64,000 bases of DNA from Candidatus Chloroploca mongolica (GCF_004762035.2 NZ_SIJK02000006.1:62001-126000); one strand, 5' to 3'. Counted from the stretch's first letter, positions 8,845 to 18,021 are shown. Notes: generated from the letters alone by a model not told the origin. Translations and numbers: made by a program.

Positions 8845-9774
8845 TCACAACGCACGACGTGCTGCCAGTTCTTGGGGGAGCAGGCAGTGGTAGATGAAGC
8901 TGTTGGTTGGCGTAGGGACACCTGTGGCTGCACCGAGACGCACAATGGCACCGTTCTGGGCTTCGAGTTCCGACGGGCGGCCTTCCATCATGTCGCGCTG
9001 CATTGATGAGGTGCCGCCAGCGGGCATTTCGTCAATGAAGTTCATGACGGTGGCAACACGCTCGATGCTCAGGGCAACCCCACGGGCCTGGCCTACGGCA
9101 ACAACTTCGGTCAAGACGGCTTCGGCAAGAGCGCGAGTACCAGGCGTGGCACGCCATACGCCAATGGGCACTCTTGTAATCGCCCCGAGACCACTCCAGG
9201 TACAGATTAACATAAATTTTTCCCAGGTTGCCACCTGAATATCAGGCGGAACCGAGGCACGGATCCCGGCGGCTTTAAAGGCCGCCGCGAGCGCTTCGGC
9301 GCGTGGGGTACGGCGGTTATCACGTTCACCAAAAGCGAGCGACGGCTCAATGCCGCTATGCTTGATCAGGCCAGGCCCACCGATTGACGCCAGAATGCGA
9401 CAGATGCCATCCATCGTGTGATCCGGGCCAAGCACCTCGGCAAGCGTGTCGCTCGCCTCAACCCCGTTGAGCAACGGGACAACAGCCGTCTCGGGGCCAA
9501 GCAGGGGTCGCATCGAAGCCGCTGCCTCGGCGAGTTGCCAACTCTTGACACCGACCAGCACATAATCAACGGGACCCACGTCAGCCGGGTCATCAGTTGC
9601 CAGCGCCGGCTGGATCGTGAAATCACCCTGAAAACTCGCGACGCGCAACCCATGCTCGCGGATAGCCGCAAGATGGGCACCACGGGCGATGAAATGAACC
9701 TCGTGACCAGCCTGCGCGAGGCGCCCACCAAAATAACCGCCGACACCACCAACGCCAACGATGGCAATACGCAT
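8845..9774 (-). CDS. Ketopantoate reductase family protein (PanE/ApbA)
   Basis: A soluble NADPH-dependent reductase of 309 residues. The N-terminal Rossmann motif is GVGGVGGYFGGRLAQAGH; the C-terminal domain carries KFMLICTWSGLGAITRVP, including the Lys/Asn-type active-site region of the family, and SMQRDMMEGRPSELE. The usual reaction is 2-dehydropantoate to pantoate in coenzyme A synthesis, though many PanE-like paralogues act on other 2-oxo acids. The frame runs far upstream into a repeat, but ATG 9774 follows AAAGGA and begins the Rossmann fold, so it is the start. No pantothenate genes are adjacent, so the exact substrate is uncertain. Confidence 0.87.
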   Translation of the reverse strand: MRIAIVGVGGVGGYFGGRLAQAGHEVHFIARGAHLAAIREHGLRVASFQGDFTIQPALATDDPADVGPVDYVLVGVKSWQLAEAAASMRPLLGPETAVVPLLNGVEASDTLAEVLGPDHTMDGICRILASIGGPGLIKHSGIEPSLAFGERDNRRTPRAEALAAAFKAAGIRASVPPDIQVATWEKFMLICTWSGLGAITRVPIGVWRATPGTRALAEAVLTEVVAVGQARGVALSIERVATVMNFIDEMPAGGTSSMQRDMMEGRPSELEAQNGAIVRLGAATGVPTPTNSFIYHCLLPQELAARRAL

Positions 9775-9853
9775 ACCCAATCCTTTTTCTGCTGGCCTCG
9801 TGTACATGAAGTTGAGTAGTTTGTGAAATAAGGTTTCTGCTCTGCTGTCGAAG

Positions 9854-9949
9854 GGAGTGCCGGCTTCAGCCGGTTCATGGCTTTTCAGCATGACATCAGG
9901 TAGTGCCGACTTCAGTCGGCTGAGCCGGAAGCCGACTGAAGTCGGCACT
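9854..9949. repeat. Dispersed palindromic repeat (AGTGCCGACTTCAG type) with a degenerate second copy
   Basis: A 20-bp perfect inverted repeat (9902-9921 and 9930-9949) encloses the 8-base loop GAGCCGGA. A related, diverged half (GGGAGTGCCGGCTTCAG) begins at 9854. The two related copies next to each other point to a REP-like dispersed element upstream of the PanE-like gene, rather than coding sequence. Confidence 0.65.
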
Positions 9950-9989
9950 CCCATTGACCCAATATCTTGCAAAGAAGGCGATTGTTTTG

Positions 9990-10070
9990 ACGCAAAGGCG
10001 CAACGTTTTTCGCGTACGTGAGCGAACCCTTCGCGCCTTCGCGCCTTCGCGTGAGCTTATTTGAAAAGTA
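9990..10070. repeat. Imperfect GCGCCTTCGCG-type repeat
   Basis: The intergenic stretch has GACGCAAAGGCGC on one side and tandem CTTCGCGC units on the other, giving a loose inverted repeat. No gene is visible between 9950 and 10123. It looks like a dispersed non-coding repeat. Confidence 0.35.
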
Positions 10071-10123
10071 TTGGCCCTAGACCCCGTGCTTATACTGGCG
10101 AGAACATTGCAAAGCTCAACCTC

Positions 10124-11071
10124 TTACGAGCGCTTGCTCGCAATGGCAGCTATCACCATACCACCTGCAAGGCCAGGGTAGCGACGTAGCTGAGCCCGAA
10201 GAACCTGGCTTGCTGAGGCTCCGGCGATGAGCCCCCACCATGCGTTGCCGGTCAGACAACGGCCTTGCGCGATGGTACCGTGTGAGCGCATAAAGTCTAA
10301 CACGTTTTTGTCGTTTGTTGTCAGAGCCGGCACTATCTCGTTCTGTTCCAGCACTTGTCGCGTCTGGCTCTCGATGCTTTGCAGGCTACGTGCGAAGGCA
10401 TTGAGATCATTGACTGCGGCAGCAGCAAAAAGTTGTTCGCCAGATTCTTCCGGATCTTCGATGGATGCAGACACACGGGCGATCTGAGCAAGCAGAGCGC
10501 GTTCGTCTGGCACCGAGGCACCAGGGGCGAGACGCGGCAAGACGAGGACAAAGACCCAGGCCTCACGCTCGGGATGGGCAATGCGCTGCTGCCGCACAAG
10601 GGCAGGCAGGCCAGACATGCGGCTCGCCTCATCCAGCGCAACCTCGACACCCAGCAAACCACCTTGCATTGCACCGTAGATGGCAAGCGCATCAGTTGCA
10701 TCGAGGCCCACAGCAGCCGCGAGATCGACGAGATCGTCATCAGGCAGAGCATAAAATCGAGCAAGCGTTTGCGCCACCGTCAACGCCAGCGCGGCATCAG
10801 AGCCAAGTCCCTGCCCAACGGGGACCGCCAGTTCAACCTGAAGTTCAACGTGCGCAGGTAGGCCATGGAAATTCAGGAAAGCTTCGGCATACTGCAATGC
10901 CGCATCAGCACGCGCCCCGGTGACCAGCAACCCATTGCAAGGTTGCGCAACAAGATGCACCGGTGGATGCTGCAACGAAAGCCCGACCAGGCACGGCACT
11001 GGCTGGGCTTGATGCGCCACCTTCGCCACACCAAAGGGCAAAAGAGCAGAGCCAACGACGCTCGCTTTCAT
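10124..11071 (-). CDS. GHMP kinase-family protein (beta-RFA-P synthase-like)
   Basis: A 315-residue GHMP-fold protein. The ATP/phosphate-binding loop is PVGQGLGSDAALALTVA (P-x-G-x-GLGS-x-AA, about residues 84-100), and the C-terminal region has a Gly-rich NAWWGLIAGASAS segment. The N-terminal layout resembles beta-ribofuranosylaminobenzene 5'-phosphate synthase family proteins more than mevalonate or homoserine kinases, but that enzyme belongs to methanopterin synthesis and no companion gene is here. The start ATG overlaps the stop of the CBS/ACT gene (ATGA), so the two are translated together. Substrate unknown. Confidence 0.7.
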   Translation of the reverse strand: MKASVVGSALLPFGVAKVAHQAQPVPCLVGLSLQHPPVHLVAQPCNGLLVTGARADAALQYAEAFLNFHGLPAHVELQVELAVPVGQGLGSDAALALTVAQTLARFYALPDDDLVDLAAAVGLDATDALAIYGAMQGGLLGVEVALDEASRMSGLPALVRQQRIAHPEREAWVFVLVLPRLAPGASVPDERALLAQIARVSASIEDPEESGEQLFAAAAVNDLNAFARSLQSIESQTRQVLEQNEIVPALTTNDKNVLDFMRSHGTIAQGRCLTGNAWWGLIAGASASQVLRAQLRRYPGLAGGMVIAAIASKRS

Positions 11072-11745
11072 GACTTCACATACGCATAGCTTGCGGTCTC
11101 GCGAATATCCCGTAACACCTGGCCCTCAAGTTGGGCAATCGCGTCCACCAGTTCTTCGCGGGTACACCCAACAACTTTGAGCACAACATCCCAGTCCTCG
11201 GGCTTCTTGGGTGTACGCACATTGCCTAGGGCCATAATCGTCCAGCCGCGATCAGTCACGGCACGAATAAGGCGGAGCAAATCACCGCGTTTGCCCTTGA
11301 TCCGCACGGTCACGCGCCAACCCGGCTCGAAGGCACCGAGCAGATTGCTCAACTCGACCAGCAGATGATTGTCAGTAATCAGGCCAAGCACAATCTGGCC
11401 TTCGAGCACCGGCAGCCCGCCAACTTTGGTCTTGATCATCAGATGCGACGCTTCCTCAAGTGTTGCCTGCGGGCCAATCGTCGGCAAATCTCGAGCCTTC
11501 AGCATCACCTTTTCGACAGTCAAGTTTGCTAGATAATTCGAGATTTCCCACACATCCAGACTCGCCATACGCTCGGGTGGTATCGCGAGACGCGGAGGCG
11601 TGATCATCCCAAGAAAGCGCTTGCCATCGCCCACCACAGGCAGATAATAGATATCATTTTCAACCAGCAACGCACGCGCATCGGCAAGACGTTTATGCGG
11701 TTCGATCATAATCGGATGCTGGAGCATATAATCCTTAACCAGCAT
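11068..11745 (-). CDS. Tandem CBS domain plus ACT-like domain protein
   Basis: A 225-residue cytosolic protein resembling AcuB. Two CBS motifs span about residues 1-60 (MLVKDYMLQHPIMI) and 75-135 (VEKVMLKARDLPTI, GGLPVLEGQIVLGLITD); the C-terminal 80 residues have an ACT-like pattern. Such modules bind adenine nucleotides or amino acids and act as energy or metabolite sensors. The frame extends far upstream into the ABC ATPase gene, but ATG 11745 is preceded by AGGAGG at good spacing. It lies at the end of the peptide transporter operon and is coupled to the GHMP gene, suggesting that these two act together. Confidence 0.85.
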   Translation of the reverse strand: MLVKDYMLQHPIMIEPHKRLADARALLVENDIYYLPVVGDGKRFLGMITPPRLAIPPERMASLDVWEISNYLANLTVEKVMLKARDLPTIGPQATLEEASHLMIKTKVGGLPVLEGQIVLGLITDNHLLVELSNLLGAFEPGWRVTVRIKGKRGDLLRLIRAVTDRGWTIMALGNVRTPKKPEDWDVVLKVVGCTREELVDAIAQLEGQVLRDIRETASYAYVKS

Positions 11746-11770
11746 AAGGCTCCTCCTGCGCCAGGGGGCG

Positions 11771-13870
11771 CTATTCCTGAGACATCTTGACGGCAGGCTC
11801 AAAGGCACGGAGTTGATCGAGCGGAATATGGCAGAAAATTCGATGACCATCACCGACATCTTGCCATGGTGGGACGGTCGTTGTGCATAGTTTACCATCA
11901 TCGGGTAAGAGGTGGCGGCGAGGGCAACGGGTATGAAAACGGCACCCCGACGGCGGATCAAGCGGGCTGGGCACATTGCCCGAAAGCCGCACGTGCGCCT
12001 GTTCAACCGTGGGATCTGGGATAGGCACAGCCGCCAGCAGTGACTCGGTATAGGGGTGGTACGGAGGAGCATAGATCGCTTCGGCAGGGCCAAACTCGAC
12101 GATCTGCCCAAGGTACATCACCGCAATGATATCAGAAAAGAAGCGCACCACACTCAGATCATGGGCAATCATCAAGAGCGTTGTGTTCTGCTGTTGCTGG
12201 ATCTCGGCGAGCAGATTGAGCACTGCGGCCTGTACCGAGACATCCAGCGCCGACACGGGCTCATCGCAGAGCACAAGATCAGGCCGTCCGGCAAACGCAC
12301 GGGCAATGCCAACCCGCTGCTTTTCGCCCCCACTCAATTGATTGGGCAAACGATCATAGTAGTGTTCATCGAGCTTGACCGCTCGTAACAGGCGCACAAC
12401 CTCGGCCCGGATCTCACTCGGGGGGACAATCTTGAAGCGCCGCAACGGGCGTTCAAGCTGGCGTCCAATGGGATAACTGGGGTTCATCGTTGCATTCGGA
12501 TTTTGAAAGACCATCTGCAACTCACGGATCGTCGCCATATCGCGTTTATTGACCTTGACCCCCAGATCAACACTCATAAATTCAATCTTGCCCCCCGACA
12601 GTTCTTCAAGCCCAATGATTGTCTTGATCAGCGTGCTCTTGCCACAGCCTGATTCGCCAACAACGCCGAGGGTAATGCCCTTGGGCAAGCTAAACGAGAC
12701 ATCATCAACCGCCTTGAGATAACGCGGTTTGGCGAGACCAATCAAGCTCAGCGGTGACGAACTCGCCTGGCGATAGTAGGTCTTGAGTGAATCAACCTCA
12801 AGGATTGGCTCGGCATCGCACGAAGTCTGCACAAGGGGCGTCATCGGCTCATTGGGCGTCCACTGTGAGGCGTCGATCTCTTCGGCGAAGAGGCAGCGCA
12901 CGCTATGGTTGGGCTGAAACTGGCGCAATGGCACGCGCTTGGCCCGACACGACTCGTGGGCATACGCGCAGCGCGGCTCGAAGGTGCAGCCGGCGGGTTG
13001 GTTATCGGGTGAAGGCACACGGCCAGGGATCGGATAGAGGACACTGCTTGCCTTGCTGCGGCCAAGTCTCGGCACACAGCGAATGAGGCCCTGGGTATAG
13101 GGATGGCGCGGGTTGGCAAAGAGTTCATGCACGGATGCGATTTCAACCACTTCGCCGGCATACATCACGGCAACCCGATCGCAGACACGTGCAATCACAC
13201 CGAGGTTGTGGCTGATGAACATGATCGCCGTATCAAACTCGCGCCGCAGATCATCAACAAGATCGAGCACCGTTGCCTCCACGGTGACATCCAATGCCGT
13301 CGTCGGCTCGTCCATCACCAACAATGCCGGATTATTCAACATCGCCATCGCGATCACCACCCGTTGCTGCTGCCCACCCGAAATCTGGTGGGGATACTTC
13401 TGCAGCACCAGTTCGGGGTCGGGCATATTGACTTTGCGCAGCATCGTGACGCAGCGTTCGCGGGCTTCCTCCTTCGCCATCCCTCGGTGCGTCATCAACA
13501 CCTCGGCCATTTGCGTGCCAATGCGCAGCACCGGGTTGAGCGACGTCATCGGATCCTGGTAGACCATGGCAATCTGGTCGCCCCGCAGACGTCGTAACTC
13601 TTCGGGGCTTCGACCAACCAGCGACTGCCCCTGGAACGAGATCGAGCCATGGGCAATCTTGCCATTGCGCCCAAGATAATTGACCATGCCAAACGCCACG
13701 GTACTTTTGCCGCACCCCGACTCGCCCACAATGCCAAGCGCCTCGCCCCGAAAGATCTCGAACGAGACATCACGCACCGCAAGCACATCGCCAACACTCG
13801 TCTCGTAAGCGATGCCAAGGTTTTCGACTTTGACGACCGGGCGATTGGCGATGTCTTCTGACCTTCGCAT
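11771..13870 (-). CDS. Peptide/oligopeptide ABC transporter, fused double ATP-binding protein (DppD-DppF type)
   Basis: A 699-residue fusion of two ABC ATPases that drives peptide uptake. Domain 1 (residues 10-330) has Walker [14 protein letters not shown], signature SGGQQQR and Walker [11 protein letters not shown]; domain 2 (about 360-680) has [21 protein letters not shown] and [10 protein letters not shown]. Each domain ends in the oligopeptide-type extension with clustered cysteines (CTFEPRC; CRFHTRC) seen in DppD/DppF, which in recent structures holds an Fe-S cluster. It follows the two permease genes in one operon and has a clear RBS. The fusion removes the need for a separate heterodimeric partner; an independent D/F pair lies at 25985-28171. 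Confidence 0.95.
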   Translation of the reverse strand: MRRSEDIANRPVVKVENLGIAYETSVGDVLAVRDVSFEIFRGEALGIVGESGCGKSTVAFGMVNYLGRNGKIAHGSISFQGQSLVGRSPEELRRLRGDQIAMVYQDPMTSLNPVLRIGTQMAEVLMTHRGMAKEEARERCVTMLRKVNMPDPELVLQKYPHQISGGQQQRVVIAMAMLNNPALLVMDEPTTALDVTVEATVLDLVDDLRREFDTAIMFISHNLGVIARVCDRVAVMYAGEVVEIASVHELFANPRHPYTQGLIRCVPRLGRSKASSVLYPIPGRVPSPDNQPAGCTFEPRCAYAHESCRAKRVPLRQFQPNHSVRCLFAEEIDASQWTPNEPMTPLVQTSCDAEPILEVDSLKTYYRQASSSPLSLIGLAKPRYLKAVDDVSFSLPKGITLGVVGESGCGKSTLIKTIIGLEELSGGKIEFMSVDLGVKVNKRDMATIRELQMVFQNPNATMNPSYPIGRQLERPLRRFKIVPPSEIRAEVVRLLRAVKLDEHYYDRLPNQLSGGEKQRVGIARAFAGRPDLVLCDEPVSALDVSVQAAVLNLLAEIQQQQNTTLLMIAHDLSVVRFFSDIIAVMYLGQIVEFGPAEAIYAPPYHPYTESLLAAVPIPDPTVEQAHVRLSGNVPSPLDPPSGCRFHTRCPRRHLLPDDGKLCTTTVPPWQDVGDGHRIFCHIPLDQLRAFEPAVKMSQE

Positions 13871-13912
13871 AGCTATTCCTCTTTCTTCGACACGGACATT
13901 GATCGCAAGCCC

Positions 13913-14902
13913 TTAGCGATAGCGCCGCGTTTCCTCGGACATGCCATCGGCAATCAGATTCAGCCCGACGACAACCATCGCAATTGCCAGCGAACCCCAG
14001 AGTGCTTCCCAGGGGCGTCCGGCCTGGATTGAAGAACGTCCAGCCTGGACGATACTCCCCCAATCGGGCGAAGGTGGGGGCAAGCCGAGGCCAAGAAAGC
14101 CGAGCGTTCCAATTGAAAAGACGGCATAGCCCACGCGAAGCATCGAGTCAATAATGATCGGGCCACGGGCATTAGGCAGGATCTCAAAAACCATGATGTA
14201 CCACGAGCGTTCGCCCTGGGTTTGGGCGGCAGCAACATAATCGCGGGTCTTGATGTCGAGGGTGAGGCCACGCACCAGACGGGCAATGCCTGGCGCACCG
14301 GCAATCGTGATGGCGATCAAGACATTGGTTGCCGACGCTCCAAACGAGGCAATAATGACGAGGTAGAGCAAGATCTGCGGAAAGGCAATGATCGCATCAA
14401 GAATGCGCATCGTCACCTCATCAACCATGCCGCCATAATAGCCCGCGAGCAAGCCCAGCGTGCCACCAATCAGCAAAGCCACCATCACCGACAGCGGGGC
14501 CAGGGTTAGGATCAGCCGTGAACCGTGGGCAAGGCGCGCCCAGATATCACGCCCACGGGTATCGGTGCCGAGCCAGTGATCCCATGAAGGACCTTCACGG
14601 GTACGTCCACGAAACTGCTCAACCGGTGAATAGCGCGAAAGCCACGAGCGATACTCGTCCGATGTTGCCCAGGTTGTAATATCATCGCCACGCACAATGC
14701 CCGCATAACAGGCCGGCGTAACAAGGCAATTATCGGCAAACAGGGCAACCACCACCCAGAAGCCAACCAGACAGAGGCCAACGAGGGCAATGCGTGAGCG
14801 GCGAAAGAGACCGAGTTGCGTCCCAAGGCGCTGCCAGCGCGACGTGCTCGTCGCTGGAGGGCTGGGCAACTGGTCACCAGCGGTCTGTTCTGCAGTAGCC
14901 AT
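13913..14902 (-). CDS. Peptide ABC transporter permease (DppC type)
   Basis: A 329-residue inner-membrane permease. A hydrophobic segment at about residues 40-60 precedes an extracytoplasmic stretch ending WLGTDTRGRDIWARL, a hallmark of DppC/OppC proteins. Five more helices follow, with the EAA loop around YVAAAQTQGERSWYIMVFEI. It lies 12 bases after dppB and 42 bases before the ATPase gene. Together with DppB it forms the translocation pore. Confidence 0.95.
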   Translation of the reverse strand: MATAEQTAGDQLPSPPATSTSRWQRLGTQLGLFRRSRIALVGLCLVGFWVVVALFADNCLVTPACYAGIVRGDDITTWATSDEYRSWLSRYSPVEQFRGRTREGPSWDHWLGTDTRGRDIWARLAHGSRLILTLAPLSVMVALLIGGTLGLLAGYYGGMVDEVTMRILDAIIAFPQILLYLVIIASFGASATNVLIAITIAGAPGIARLVRGLTLDIKTRDYVAAAQTQGERSWYIMVFEILPNARGPIIIDSMLRVGYAVFSIGTLGFLGLGLPPPSPDWGSIVQAGRSSIQAGRPWEALWGSLAIAMVVVGLNLIADGMSEETRRYR

Positions 14903-14914
14903 AGGCAGGTTCGC

Positions 14915-16237
14915 TCATGTATAACGAATACGCGGATTCAAATAGACATAGATCAGATCGGCCAGCAATTGCGAGACAACCGCAATCACGACCAGGATCA
15001 TTGTTGCGGCCTGGAGGGCAAAGACGTCATTGTTGAGGGCCGAGGCGAGCACATAACTGCCCAATCCGGGAAAACCAAAGAGGGTTTCGACCACCACAAT
15101 GCCCCCAATCAGCCAGTTGATATGCAGCATGATCACCGTAATCGGGGCGAGCAGCGCATTGCGCAGCGCGTGACGCCAGATGACTTTCCAGTAGGGCAAG
15201 CCCTTGAGCACAGCGGTACGAATATAGTTTGTGCGCAAGACTTCGCTCATGCTGGCACGGGTGACGCGCAGCACATAGCCCAGTTCAACCAGCATCAAGG
15301 TCATAATGGGCAAGATCAGCATCTGAGGCTGCTCAAAAATCGAGGTTCCTGGTGGAATGACGACCGCACCAGGGAACCAGCCAAGCCAGACCGCAAAGAT
15401 GACGATGAGAAAAACGCCGCTGGCAAATTCTGGGGTTGCGGTCGCAACCAGGCCACCAACCGACAAGATACGGTCAAGGGGGCGGCCTTCGTACAGCCCA
15501 GCAATCACTCCAAGAAAGAGCGCCAGGGGCATAATGATCACAAACGCAATGCCGGCGAGAAAGAGCGTATTGAGCAAGCGCGGCACAAGCGTCTCGATCA
15601 CAGGCTGCCGCGTGATCAGCGAAATCCCAGGATCGCCCCGTAAAAGACCCTTCTGGAGCGGAATATACGCGCTTGGGGCACCAGCTGTGCTAATCCAACC
15701 GGCCCGTGTCAAACGCTCCTCGCTCTGGTTCAACCCACGGATCCACATCGCGGCACGGCCATCTTCATTGACACCCCAGAAGATCTCTTCGCCTTCGTCA
15801 TTCGTCACCCAGATCTCATCGCCGAGGGTGACAATGCGTGATGGGCCAAGCTTGCCATCGGGCAACGTGTCCCGTTCAAGCTGTAAAATCGTTTCACCAT
15901 CCTCTGAGCGATGACGATAAATCGTCCCCTCGGAACCACCCACCCACCAGCCGGTCTGGTTATTTTCAGCATCGTAAAACCGATCGACAGGGGCACCGAT
16001 CAGACGTGCCGCCTCGCGGTCACTGCCCAACATCCAGCGGCGATAGCGGGTCAGCGCTGGCTGATCGAGACCATTCTGGGCATTAAACGACGCCCGCTGA
16101 TCCGGGGTGATCGTATTGCCAAGCACATTGGTTGCCATATCCCCTGGTGCCAGTTCTGAGATCGCAAAGACTATCACGGATACGGCAAAGAGCGTCACGA
16201 TCAAGAAGAGGAAACGACGTAAGAGGAGTTTGAGCAT
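14915..16237 (-). CDS. Peptide ABC transporter permease (DppB type) with large extracytoplasmic insertion
   Basis: A 440-residue permease, about 100 longer than usual DppB (310-340). Helix 1 (residues 8-28) and the following SELAPGD region are standard, as are the C-terminal helices and the EAA loop (AVLKGLPYWKVIWRHALRNA). The extra length is an insertion at about residues 80-180 containing repeated short Trp/Gly-rich units (GWWVGGSEGTIYRH, DEIWVTNDEGEEIFWG), resembling propeller-blade strands. It would lie outside the membrane, near where the substrate-binding protein docks. AAGAGGATC precedes the ATG. The gene is separated from the binding-protein gene by a 17-bp hairpin. Confidence 0.93.
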   Translation of the reverse strand: MLKLLLRRFLFLIVTLFAVSVIVFAISELAPGDMATNVLGNTITPDQRASFNAQNGLDQPALTRYRRWMLGSDREAARLIGAPVDRFYDAENNQTGWWVGGSEGTIYRHRSEDGETILQLERDTLPDGKLGPSRIVTLGDEIWVTNDEGEEIFWGVNEDGRAAMWIRGLNQSEERLTRAGWISTAGAPSAYIPLQKGLLRGDPGISLITRQPVIETLVPRLLNTLFLAGIAFVIIMPLALFLGVIAGLYEGRPLDRILSVGGLVATATPEFASGVFLIVIFAVWLGWFPGAVVIPPGTSIFEQPQMLILPIMTLMLVELGYVLRVTRASMSEVLRTNYIRTAVLKGLPYWKVIWRHALRNALLAPITVIMLHINWLIGGIVVVETLFGFPGLGSYVLASALNNDVFALQAATMILVVIAVVSQLLADLIYVYLNPRIRYT

Positions 16238-16250
16238 AAAAGATCCTCTT

Positions 16251-16287
16251 CTAACGCATACGGTGCCTACGGCACCGTATGCGTTAG
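16251..16287. terminator. 17-bp perfect hairpin with TAC triloop, inside the transporter operon
   Basis: Arms 16251-16267 and 16271-16287, core GTGCC-TAC-GGCAC. It lies between the binding-protein stop (16312) and the dppB start (16237), in the same transcription direction. It could protect or partly terminate the mRNA, so that the binding protein is made in excess of the pore, as in many ABC operons. Confidence 0.65.
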
Positions 16288-16311
16288 GGTTGGGGTTGGC
16301 GGCTCCAGAGC

Positions 16312-18021
16312 TTACGCCCTTGGGTCAAGGTCGGGATCGTACCAGACTCGCAACCACTGATTGTGCAGCGTTGGATGCGCAACCACGCCCTGGAAGGCCG
16401 GGTTAAAGACTTCCCAGACACGTTGCCAGACCGCGATCGCCACCGGGCCACGCTCGTTCTGGATGCGCTGCAGGTCAGCCATAAGTGACCGTCGAGCTTC
16501 GATATCGAGCGTGCCCTGGGCCTGGCGCAGCAATGTCGAAAACTCTTCGTCAACCCAGCGCGTCTCATTCCACGGCACGGGATTGCCCGCCTCATCGGCA
16601 ATATAGGCCAGCGGCAACAGCATCACCGCCAACGGGCGATGCGTCCACGGCGTAATGCCAACCGTCGTTTCGGTCCAGATATCCCAGTAGGCATTGTTGG
16701 GCATCGTGTCCAGGGTAATATTGAAGCCACCTGGCTGCGCATCCTGCTGAAGCGTCTCGGCGTACGCGACAACATCGGCCCAACCCGTGCCAACCGAAAG
16801 ATTGAAGCTGAGACCATCCGGGAAGCCTGCCTCGGCGAGCAGCGCTTTGGCTCCTTCAGGATCATAGGCAGGGGTATCCATCGGCGCAAATTCCGGCTGA
16901 ACTGGTGAGACGTGAACATCGTGACCAATCAGACCTTCGTTGTTGTAGGCGACGCTGAGGATCTGTTCGCGATCCTGACACATTTTGAGGGCAGTGCGTA
17001 CCCGATTGTCACTCCACGGCTCTTGGTCAACCCGCATGCGCAGCACGCGTGACTGTGAGGTGTCAATGCTGTAGACGACGATATTCGGGTCATCACGCAA
17101 CGAGAGGTAGTTCTCGACATTGGGTTCGTACATCGTGTGGATGGCCCCAGTCTGCATTGCGGCCACATACGAGGTACGGTCAGTGCCAAGATCGATGAAC
17201 TCCACTGCGTCAAGGTAGGGCAACGGATCGCCATCATCCCCCAACTGCCAGTAGTCCTCACGACGGGTGAACTTGGCTCGTTCGTCAACAACGTACTCGG
17301 TGAGCGTGTACGGGCCGGTACTCGGGTTGGTGCCAGTCTTGACGTCGCCATTGAAACTGGGATGCATGATCACGGCTGGATAGTGATAGAGGTTCTCGGG
17401 CACATCCAGTTTCGGCGCGTTCAAATTGAGGCGAACCGTATAATCATCGACCACCTCGACACCATCGATCGTCAGGAACCCCTCCCATAGACCGAGGATC
17501 GACGAGCCAACATCCGGGTTGAGCCACTCGCCAAAGTTATAGCGAATATGCTCGGCGACCAGTTCATCGCCATTCGTCCACTTGATCCCCTGACGCAACT
17601 TGAGGGTCCAGACCGTCAGATCATCACTGGCTTCCCAACTCTCCAGCAGCAACGGGTGCGTAATATTATTCTCATCGGTCTCAGTCAGATACTCAAAGAC
17701 ATGGCGAAATGCATTGGCGCTCTCAGTCCACGAGAACCGTGCCGGATGATCAACTGCCTGGACAGCAATGCCAACCCGTAGTACACCGCCACGCTTGATC
17801 GCACCAGGGGCCGGCTCGGCAGGAGCCACAGGGTCAACTGGAGGGGGCGCAGTCGTGGTTGTGCCGCCGCCACAGGCAGCCAGCACTGACGCAAAGGGAA
17901 GGGATGCGCCAAGTAGCGTTGCCACGCGCAAAAAATCACGCCGACTGATGCGGCCCTGTTGTAACTGCGCTTGCGCCTGTTCGATCCCCGGGTGAATGCG
18001 AGAAGTGGTGTCTTCCTTCAT
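16312..18021 (-). CDS. Peptide ABC transporter substrate-binding protein (SBP_bac_5)
   Basis: An extracytoplasmic family-5 solute-binding protein of about 569 residues. A Tat-type signal (SRRDFLRVATLLGAS) is followed by a lipobox ending LAAC, so it is probably exported folded and lipid-anchored. A low-complexity Thr/Pro linker precedes the mature domain; typical family features include LRQGIKWTNGDELVAEHIRYN and the Gly-rich NPSTGPYTL. It starts the operon that encodes DppB, DppC and the fused ATPase. AGGAGG lies 11 bases before ATG 18021; a TTG three bases earlier is an alternative. Peptide specificity is inferred from the family. Confidence 0.93.
   Translation of the reverse strand: MKEDTTSRIHPGIEQAQAQLQQGRISRRDFLRVATLLGASLPFASVLAACGGGTTTTAPPPVDPVAPAEPAPGAIKRGGVLRVGIAVQAVDHPARFSWTESANAFRHVFEYLTETDENNITHPLLLESWEASDDLTVWTLKLRQGIKWTNGDELVAEHIRYNFGEWLNPDVGSSILGLWEGFLTIDGVEVVDDYTVRLNLNAPKLDVPENLYHYPAVIMHPSFNGDVKTGTNPSTGPYTLTEYVVDERAKFTRREDYWQLGDDGDPLPYLDAVEFIDLGTDRTSYVAAMQTGAIHTMYEPNVENYLSLRDDPNIVVYSIDTSQSRVLRMRVDQEPWSDNRVRTALKMCQDREQILSVAYNNEGLIGHDVHVSPVQPEFAPMDTPAYDPEGAKALLAEAGFPDGLSFNLSVGTGWADVVAYAETLQQDAQPGGFNITLDTMPNNAYWDIWTETTVGITPWTHRPLAVMLLPLAYIADEAGNPVPWNETRWVDEEFSTLLRQAQGTLDIEARRSLMADLQRIQNERGPVAIAVWQRVWEVFNPAFQGVVAHPTLHNQWLRVWYDPDLDPRA

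Noticed and set aside
9775-9972. 66-codon N-terminal extension of the PanE-like gene
   Set aside because: It runs through a palindromic repeat, while ATG 9774 has an RBS and starts exactly at the Rossmann fold.
11746-12111. Longer form of the CBS/ACT protein
   Set aside because: The upstream part overlaps the end of the ABC ATPase gene in another frame; ATG 11745 with AGGAGG is the start.
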